A stretch of DNA of 64,000 nucleotides from Mesostigma viride (taxonomy: Eukaryota; Streptophyta; Mesostigmatophyceae; Mesostigmatales; Mesostigmataceae), in the NCBI GenBank assembly GCA_009746045.1, contig RPFO01000213.1:1668578-1732577 (forward strand). The letters run 5' to 3'. This document shows positions 55,663 to 64,000 of this stretch, piece after piece (positions within the stretch are counted from its first letter, which is position 1; each line of letters opens with the position of its first letter). The notes beneath the pieces are model-generated. The model was not told where the DNA came from and ran no database searches. It was given only the letters and a program-made list of their open reading frames with translations. A program made the translations under genes and the position numbers.

Positions 55663-58600
55663 TTATGGCCGCGTGTGGCTGTACTTGACTCCCAGCACCT
55701 CCTTGAGCTCCTTGACCATCATCAGCTGGGCACTCGCTCCCTGTTGAATGGAGCGTCCCAAAATACACACATGCACGTGACGTGAATGGCAGGACATGAC
55801 AGAAAACCGTTTGAATTAGCAGACCATCAACGCTCCCCGCCCACCCACAAATAGCAGGATCGATCAGGGCTAAAGAGGGGAAAACAAGGAAGAAGGCTTT
55901 TCTTGTTACCATTTTCAAGCACCTACCGATTTGGCAGCCTTAGCAGGTGGCACCCCCCCCTCGCCTGCTGCTGCTGTCCCTCCATGGCCCCCATCCACCT
56001 TGGCCGCCATCGCCGCTTGCGCTGCCTTCTTGGCGGCGATCCGCTGCGCCCGCGTGAGCTTGCCACCCCCTGCAGACGCCAGCATAGGACCGCCGGCTGC
56101 TTCCCCAACATCATTCCCCAAAGTCCCAGTGCATCTAGATGCGCCACTGTCATCACCATCATCATCGCCACCCTCCGGAATCTCCACGGCGAAGCATTCC
56201 TCGACACCGCCCACGTCCGCGCCTGCGCTCGCGACGCCAGCAGCCATCATGCGCTGCAGACTGCTGGCATTCGCCACGCGTCTGGCGAAATGGCCATCTC
56301 CCATGGCCCCCATCGGATCCTCTCGAGAATCGCACACCACGCCGCTGTCGTCATCATCGTTGTCGGGAGCACAGCTACACTGCTCACTGGGACCGTCATG
56401 GGCACAGATAGCTCCATGAGCGACAACCCCTTGAGCAGCCCCTTGTCCACCACCGTCTTGCCGGCTTCCTGCCATGCTAGCGCCATCGCAGTCGCCAACA
56501 TGATCCCCCCCCCTCACCCAGCTGCTTCCCCCCTGGGACGACACTAGCACCCAACGGCCGCTCTAACCCATGGCCCCCGCCGCCGCCCTCCCCATCGCCT
56601 GGCCCCGCTTGGCCCCGCCCCGACAGGAGCGCGTCCAGGGTGCTCTGCGCCTCGCCCCAGAGGCGGCCCAGGTCGCCCAGGGTCTCCTGGAGGGACGCTC
56701 TGCAGCGGTCCATCTGGGGGCGCAGGCACTCCTCGCAGCCGGGGCACTCCCCGTCCGCGGCCGTGACAGCGTCAGCGCTCCACCTAGAAACAGCGGCCGA
56801 AGTGGTAGCCTGCGCAGCATGCATGACAGGCACACTGAACATCCCGGGTAACCAACGGACACCGAACCCACAGGTTGCCGATGCATGAGGCCTGCCGTGC
56901 TGGTGGCTGCCAGCGTCGTTCGGCAGGCTAGCCTTGACGTCACTATCCACAGCATCGCTGCTAGCGCACGCACCAGCAAGGGCAACCACGCACGTGCCCA
57001 CAGCTGCCGCCCCTGCTGCCACAGGATGGTCACATGCTGGAAAATGCTGGCCATCATGCCCTTGATCAACCTCCGTGGCCGACCCAGGCGGACAAGGGGC
57101 TGGTGATCTAGTGTGGGTGCCTGAGCCTGCACTGTCTGAGTTTGCCCCAGGGTCACCCTGGCAGCAGCTCGCACCAATAGGCCCTCCCGGGAGATCTGGG
57201 ACAACTGAAGCAGCTGCCGCAGATGCTGTCGCCACACCATCCGCTCTGATATCATCATGTTCCTGACAAATGCCGGCATTATCCTCTTGTCCATCGCTAG
57301 CATTGGCCTCTGAGCCCTGCTTCCCACCGTCACCCCACTCCCCACGCTCCTTTCCACCCCCCTTCCCTTCCCCCTCCCTGGCTGACCGGCTCGCCCAGCA
57401 GGTGACGTCCTGCTGCAGCAAGAACAGTGCGGCGTCCGCGTGGCCCAGCGCGCGCCGTAGCAACGCCAGCTGTTCCACCACGCTGATGCCGGCAGCCGGC
57501 ACCGGGAACTCAAATCTAGGAAATCGCAGCCCAGCTAGCGGATGTGCCATACCTCCCGATCCCTGCAGCATCCCTGGGGCGATATCTTGCGGATGACTAC
57601 CGGCAACTGCCACAGCATGCGCCACACCGGGCATGGTCTCTACTATATTTAGACGGGAGGCCACTGCCTGCAAGATGGGTTTGCATTCCTGCGTTTGTGG
57701 TCCAGCACGCAACAAGGTTCTCGACAAGGATTCTGGGGTCCGCCCGGGCCTTGCCACCGCCTGCGTTGTCCTTGTCATCGTCTGCATCATCATCGCGCGG
57801 CGCAGGGACTCCCTGGCCGCCGCCCAGGTCGGGGTCAGCCCCGATCCCACAACCGCTAGCACCCGGCACGCATGACGGAGCGGCGGCCGGGCTGCATCGT
57901 TATCGTAACATTTGGCAGCATGGAGATGTTTGGAGGCATTGTGAGGCGGCCCCGGCCAGTCCGTGGGAGTCACCTCTTTCAGGTCCCCCATCGGGTGCTG
58001 CCTAGAAATTTGGGATTCCCCAACCACTTTTAACAAGGGGTTGCCATGCGAAGCAGAAAGCCCCCACCCCAGGTGCTTTCGGATGCGCATCATGCTGGCA
58101 GCGGTAGCAACGAACGCACGCAACCTGGCAGGCCATGTGGGCAGGGGCCATGGGGCGGACGGCAGCACCCGGGTGTCATCCTGGGAGACATGGAAATCTG
58201 GTGGTGTGGACAATGCCAGAAGAATCTCGGATGCAAGGTCCGCGAACAAGGCGGCGCGCATGGCCACCACCTCTTCCTGCATGCGCTTGAGCTGGCGCAA
58301 CGTGGGTGCGCCGACCCATCCGTCCTCGCCACCCCCCTTGTCCACCACCTTGAGCATCAGCCAATCGCAGGGCTCGTGAGTGCAGGCCTCATGCCCCTCA
58401 TTCGCGCACGAGCACGTGCTCGCACACGTCAACCGGGCCATGGCTCGTCCGGATGCCAGCAATGCCGCACGCACCGCGGACCGAAGCTCCAACGAGGAAC
58501 GCCGAGGACCCACGCAATCTGTCAAAGACCGACCACTGTTGTCCCTCGTCCCACCCACTCCTTCCCCTGGGCCACCCTTCTCAGACGGACCCCCCTGACC

Positions 58601-61600
58601 ATGTGCTGGGTCGCAGCCTGATGAGTGCGTGGCCGACCCCGCTGGGCCGATACCGCTGGCCCCCCGGGCCGATGGTGCCCCCTGGGCCCCACCCTGGAAG
58701 TGCAGATGGGCTGGGCGCCGTGCCGTGCTGTCGATGCGTGTTATGGGGGGGCGTGCACCCGCAGAAGCAACCGCGCTCCCTCTCCAGGTACCCAGTTCAC
58801 CCGCTCCTCGCCCCGTCAGGCCGTAGCCGCGCGCGAGTAGTTCTGTGTCCTGGGTGGCGTGACGGGGGGCCAGCACAGAACATATAGGGCGGGGGTGCAG
58901 CATGGTGAGCTGTCACTGACGCACATCGGAAAAACGAGTTCCGCGTCCTGTGTGGCGAGAAGAGGCCAAGGATGGGGGGCAAGCATGGGTAGTGTGTGGC
59001 GTGACAGGGGACTGTGGGCACACATGCCATGGGTGCTGGTGGGGAGCAGCCATAGGAGCAAGCATGGTGAGATGCCACTCCCATCGTATACACTCACAAA
59101 GCATCGACTTACGTACAGTGTCTTTTTACGACCAACCCATCAATCAATGCTGGCATGGAGGCTCCAATTATCATGAGATAGAGGCCAGGACGCGTAAGTT
59201 GGTAGCATTCAGTTTACCCCGTCCTGCCCAATCCCCTTGAAAAGGCATGCAACCTTGACGCAGACGTGAGGGCGTGGGCCGCCGGGCAAGGCAAAGGTGG
59301 TGGCTGCTGGCAGTATGCACGCTACTGTGGTGAGTGAGTGCACACGGATGAAGGCATGTGATGGGAACGTGCGGATAACGATGCAACACTCCCATAAATT
59401 TCCGCGACCAGCTGCGGTCAACCGCACAACCTGGTTGGCTACAGCCCGTGCGTTTGACCTGTCCGAGGGCCAGCCGGAATGGCAAGTTTCCCCATGGACG
59501 ATTCGTGTTGAATATTTTGGCGCGGCATACAACGACCTTCTGCTCCGCCTGACACAAACAATGCAACCATCCCGCACCAACGCATTCTCTTTCATCCAGC
59601 AAACGCCGCAACAACAGCCCCCCCCACCTTCTTCCTGCGCCGCTTGCGCAGGGTGTTTCACCACCAGGCGTCGCAGCGGCAACAACCTACATGGCTCTGG
59701 CAAAGCATCACCCACTTTGAATACACCCACCACATGCTCGCACCACCTTTCGTTGATCCCACGCTGCGCCACCTTTGATCCCACGCACACGCTGCTAGCA
59801 TCTCGCTACCATCCCGTGAACATATTCCTCACATCAACCCGGCATCATCCATGCATTCATCTCGCAGCATCGTCGCACCGGCCGTCTCCGCTATCATCCC
59901 ATTACCATCCCGCTACCATCAACCCAGCATCGCCCATGCATTGTCACTCACCTCGATGGTGGCTATGGCGCGCGCCACCATGCCGTCCAGCCCCGCCCCC
60001 TCCTCCACTAGCCGCCGCAGACTGGACAACGCGTGTGCCAGAAGTGGGGGGAACCTTGGCTCAGCTGGCGTGCAGCGAACGCCCTCACTTTCCCCCTCCT
60101 GGTGTGTCCCTAATGGTCCTTGCTGCGGATGACAGCAGGCGTGTTGGGGATGCTGTGTTGCCTCCTGCCCGTGAGGCGGCTGTAGTGGCGTGTCTGGCTG
60201 GTGGCCACCGTTACAGCTGCCAGCAGCATGCCTTCTCCGGATCCACTGAAGACCACACCAGGTTCCCCAGGCCAGTGCGCATGTGGTGATGGCTCCCAGC
60301 ACGACCCGGTTCGCTGCTGCTGTGCTGAAACAACTGTCACGCACAACGCCCCGTGATATGCCCGATGAAATTCCCTGCGACATGCCCTGCGACGCCAGCC
60401 GTTCCCCAAGCGGCGTTGATGCAATATGAGCAACGGTGCGCACGCCGCCAGACTGCTGATGCGGGGGAGCAGAGGGGGCCCCCCTAACGGGCGACAAACC
60501 CACCTGAGGGTGCCCCGCCCCAGGCATCGCCGCGGCATCGTGGCCTGCCATTCCATGGGCAGCGTCTGGCACCGCCAGGGTCCATTTGTGCCGTCGGCAC
60601 TTGACACTCGCTCCCCCGCTACCGCAACGCACGCCCTTCCACAGAAGAGCCAGGGCAGCTGCTGCCAGTATTGTGGCACTACCGCCGGCCGCCACGAGCA
60701 AGGTCGGGGCGTGCCGTCCAAGGGGTTCCCCTGCAGGGTGCGGCAGGCCGCCTGGGTAATGGCTGGGAGGTGCACGACCTGGCGCGCAAGGCTGTTCATC
60801 GGACAGGTGGCATGCGGCCTCGGTGGGCGCACCGCTCACATCTGCCCCTCGTGCGCTGTATGCCCTACCGGCCCCGTTCGGCCCGTTTGCCCCATGTTGC
60901 CCGTTTGCCCCATGTGCTCTGTTTGCCCCACTCATTTGTTCGTTCGAAAGGTGCCCATGATGACTTGGCCCTTGTCCCTCATCCCCAACAGCCAAAAGTT
61001 CTCCCCTTTGCCCCCCCAGCCGTCCTGCCCACCATTCACCATCAGCGTCATCGCACGCGTTACTCCTGCCGCCCCCACCCCGCGTCGCCCACTCCTTGCG
61101 CGGCGACGTCTGACAGCTGCCCCCCTCGCCATCATCCAGCAGCAACGCGAGCCCTGCACCACCCCCTGGGACGCCGTGATGGCATGAGGGGAGTGGCAGC
61201 GGGCACAGAAGACCCGAGGACTGGAGGAGACGGAGGATGGTGCGGACGCCAGCGCTATCGTCTGTACAGGGGGGCCCGCCAGTATCATCATTGGGAGAGG
61301 GGGGAACGCCAGAATCATGGTCGGCAAAGGGCAAGAAATGGCCACCGTCACCGGCCAAGAAGGGGAGATGGCCACCATGAGCCAGCGGGCCTGGATGGGA
61401 GGGGTGGCCACGGAGGCACTGGCAGGGACGGGTACCTAGTCGGCTCTGGTGGCCCTTGGTGTAGACACACGCGTTGCCAGCTGCATGCACGCTCAGGGAA
61501 GGTTGATATCCGCTGATGTCAACGTCGGCAGGAAGGTCACATAGCCCCGCATGTTCGGACCAATGGCTATCATCCGCGAACAGCTTGGCATTCAGCTCGG

Positions 61601-62025
61601 TCGGCAGGTCTACTTTTGCAGGCTGTTGGGGAATGCCCTTGAAAGGCATCCATCTTGCGAGGGCAGGAGGCAGGGCATGGAGGCGCTGCCGCACGCGGCT
61701 GGCATATCTACCTAGGCGCCCCTGGTCGCTGGACTCTGGGAGGTAGATGGACAAGGGCTGAGCCTCTGAGGTGGACTGGCCGGCAGGTTGGCTTTCTAGG
61801 CATTTGAGGTAGGCCGCCAGAGGAGAGCTGTTTAGCGCAGGTAAGTTTAGAATAGAATCCGTGGCCAATACGGGGCAGAATGCTAATTAGACAGCACGCA
61901 ACAAATCCGGGTAGAAACTGGAACAGTACGCATGAATATAAACAATGGCAGTACCATGATTACGAAACCTGTGAAGAGCTGTCAATGACTTGCCTTCCGC
62001 GGATGAAGAGCCGGTCGTTGCTCAT
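55663..62025 (-). CDS. Unrecognised multi-exon protein with two hydrophobic segments
   Basis: Minus-strand exons supported to varying degrees: 62025-61994 (MSNDRLFIRG, donor GC), 61827-59952, a large frame ending at 56518 and open back to about 58900, 56468-55927, and 55740-55663 (ends KELKEVLGVKYSHTRP, TAA). Phases agree for the first pair, for 56518/56468 (though that intron is only 49 bases) and for the last pair. The second exon has two likely membrane segments (ILAAAALALLWKGV; VVLGAITTCALAWGTWCGL) and otherwise low-complexity Gly/Ala/Ser/His-rich sequence. The third has a Cys-rich block (CASTCSCANEGHEACTHEPC) and helical stretches (SVVEQLALLRRALGHADAAL). The link from 59952 to the third exon is not resolved, and it could be two genes. 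I do not recognise the family. Confidence 0.5.
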
Positions 62026-63606
62026 AGGGCAGACTGGAAGGTAAAAGTGTGCCGCCGGGAAGATGACGTCAGCAGTTGCCTACTTTGGCTGGACAGGCCA
62101 GAACGGGACGCCTTTCCCGGTGAGGCATCCGGACATCGATTAATCAATTTAAGGCACGTGACTGCGTCACGTGGGTCCCCGTAAAGGAACCTTCAACCCC
62201 TTATACACAACGAGGACGAGGGAGGGTACCCAAGCTCCTCTTACTGCCTGGGGGGGCAAGCCACAGAGCACTCTCTCTGGATCAAGGTGCAGGCACAACT
62301 GTGGGTAAACTACTACCCGGACATCGATGGGGAACCTCATCAGATCCGTCCCCAGGAAGCTGCATCGACAGCAATTTCTTCGTCGACGGCAGTAGCACGC
62401 ATTGTGTGACAATTATCTAGCTGCAGTTCGCATGGACACCGGCATGTAAGATACTTTGTCAACACTGACGCCAAGCATTCGCCGCGAGCCATAGACATGC
62501 AATCACCCCGGGAAAACGCCTTCCAGACCGCTCATCAAGACCACCAAAATAGGCAAGCACGACATGATAACAAATGAAGTCTCATGACGAGCAAAACCCG
62601 GGCGGCTGTAGTGAACAGAGAAAGCCGATCACCCGAACGTGGTATTGAGAGGTATTGCCAATGACCTGCCGTAACCTTTTGCGACATGTTTGACAAATTT
62701 GCTGGTTAAGTGGTATGGTAATCAACAAAACAAGAAGGCCGAAACCATTTCAAAAAGTATTATTGTAAACAGCGGGTAAACACTAAAAAAAATACCCTTA
62801 CAGTACAGAGCTGATCTACTACAGTAAAAGCTTACCAAAACCGGTAAGCTCACGAGATCTTCGGCCATATCTAAACTCAAAAGTTTGTCAGTTTCTCCAA
62901 CGTCCCCCGGATGGCAGTGCATGACCGGCGTGGGATCCAAGGAATTAATGACTGACGTAGTTACGTACGTTATTTAACCATCGATTACGGCCCTGGAAAT
63001 TGGGAAGGGCCAATTTGTACGGTGCACTTCCAACTTCTGGCTGCAAATATTCCGCGAGCCACACCGCCACACGTGGCTAGCACTCCAGCGACGAGGATTT
63101 ACAAATGATGTCATTGCCAACCTGGCCAGGATATCCGGTTTCCGCGTCTTTCGATAGCCTAGACAGGCCTAGAAGTGGGTTTCCTGTTATAACGATATAT
63201 AGAGACAAATATTGCCGACAGGACGGGCAATGACACGACCGGCACCCTCCCCACGCCGCTTGCTAAGTTAAATTTCAAGTTACTGAGGTGACGAGAAAGC
63301 GTTTTACCTACACCGGCAGTTTTAGCATGCAGACCATGATGGGATGCGTGACTCAACGTGGCATGTACTGGAAAATGGCTCCCCGGACGAGGATGACGTT
63401 TTGCCCAAGCCGTAACTTGTTTCCATGCAGCATGGTACACTGAAACGGCCTATCCGTGTATCATATCGATGCTATCAACATGGCCAGTGACTGGTGTCCC
63501 CAGCTTGGCATGTCGAGTCATTTCATAGCTGTGGAAGGGGACCGGAGAGTTATTTGAAAGAGGGGACTGACGGGCTCTAGCCATTTAGAATTTGCAACAA
63601 AATAAA
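62026..63606. other. Divergent intergenic region
   Basis: This lies between the unknown minus-strand gene and the plus-strand BTB gene and should hold both promoters. Short frames on each strand look random. No repeat arrays, RNA genes or clear promoter elements were seen. Confidence 0.35.
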
Positions 63607-64000
63607 TGACCGAAACGTCGTCCCCAAAGCAAGCTGTAGAGGACTCAGCCACTCAGGAGGAGCTGAATAAAATGCGGAAAGAAATGCTTGCTCTGGAGGC
63701 AGAAAAAGCAGCATGGGAGTCCCTTGTTAAAAAGTTCGATGCCACTCTTGTCTCTGGCCGGCTGCAGCTCGACGTTGGGGGGACCGTTTTCGCCACCTCC
63801 CTTTCAACACTGCTCTCACAGGAGGGCACGTTTTTCTCGGGCATGTTTGGTGGCAGGTTTGACCCAAGAATGGAAGAGGACGGGACGTACTTCATCGACC
63901 GGGATCCGTCCATGTTCCATCACATCCTCAACTTCTTACGCGCCCCCGAGGCATTTCCGTCGTCCATGCTCGACATGAGCGCGGCAGACTTGAGGCGCCT
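63607..64000 (+). CDS. BTB/T1 (KCTD-like) domain protein, cut by window end
   Basis: ATG at 63607 opens an uninterrupted frame to the window edge (131 codons seen). Residues about 20-40 are a charged, coiled-coil-like helix (LNKMRKEMLALEAEKAAWES). From about residue 53 comes a T1-type BTB fold: LQLDVGGTVFATSLSTLL, GTFFSGMFGGRF, GTYFIDRDPSMFHHILNFLR. These match the tetramerisation domain shared by voltage-gated potassium channels and KCTD adaptor proteins, including the VGG-x-x-F/Y and FIDRDP-x-x-F marks. A coiled coil before the BTB and no membrane segment so far favour a KCTD-like adaptor, for example of a CUL3 ubiquitin ligase, over a channel, but the decisive C-terminal part is outside the window. 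Confidence 0.88.

Overview
The window looks like nuclear DNA of a eukaryotic microalga, most likely of the green lineage. It holds intron-rich genes with GT-AG junctions (and one probable GC-AG intron), a CASTOR/POLLUX-type channel of the kind known from plants and algae, tRNA-derived SINEs, LINE relics and an exceptional load of intronic minisatellites. There is no operon structure and no bacterial ribosome-binding site pattern. The species cannot be named from sequence alone.

Layout. (1) 1599-16978, minus strand: a VPS39/TGFBRAP1/VPS3-family subunit of a HOPS/CORVET vacuolar tethering complex. I assembled 16 exons by matching reading phase across each junction; the 5' end, one internal segment and the extreme C-terminal exon are not placed. 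(2) 17797-17949, plus: a 50-residue STMP1-like mitochondrial microprotein, divergent from VPS39. (3) 18451-39805, plus: a CASTOR/POLLUX-type ion channel in eight exons whose phases join perfectly into 2107 codons. It is far larger than known relatives because one exon carries roughly 900 low-complexity codons. Its first intron is 8.5 kb, almost all a 41-bp minisatellite. (4) 39806-46347: a repeat and transposon island with a decayed LINE reverse transcriptase, a LINE-like 3' end and several SINEs ending in TTAA-repeat tails. (5) 46348-49960, minus: a seven-helix PAQR/hemolysin-III family protein. (6) 50341-52917, minus: a leucine-rich-repeat protein, incomplete. (7) 52918-55662: intergenic, with CACGTG-bearing 20-bp repeats and a possible LINE relic. 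(8) 55663-62025, minus: an unrecognised multi-exon protein with two hydrophobic segments. (9) 63607 to the window end, plus: the start of a BTB/T1 (KCTD-like) gene, cut by the window edge.

The genes do not form one pathway. The unifying oddity is architectural. Three introns in two unrelated genes carry tandem arrays (69, 51 and about 70 bp) in which the exon's own 5' splice site is part of the repeat unit. Several other arrays run into 3' splice sites and supply the pyrimidine tract. This repeated link between minisatellites and splice sites is, in my judgement, the most interesting signal here. All protein identities come from remembered family patterns; no search was run.
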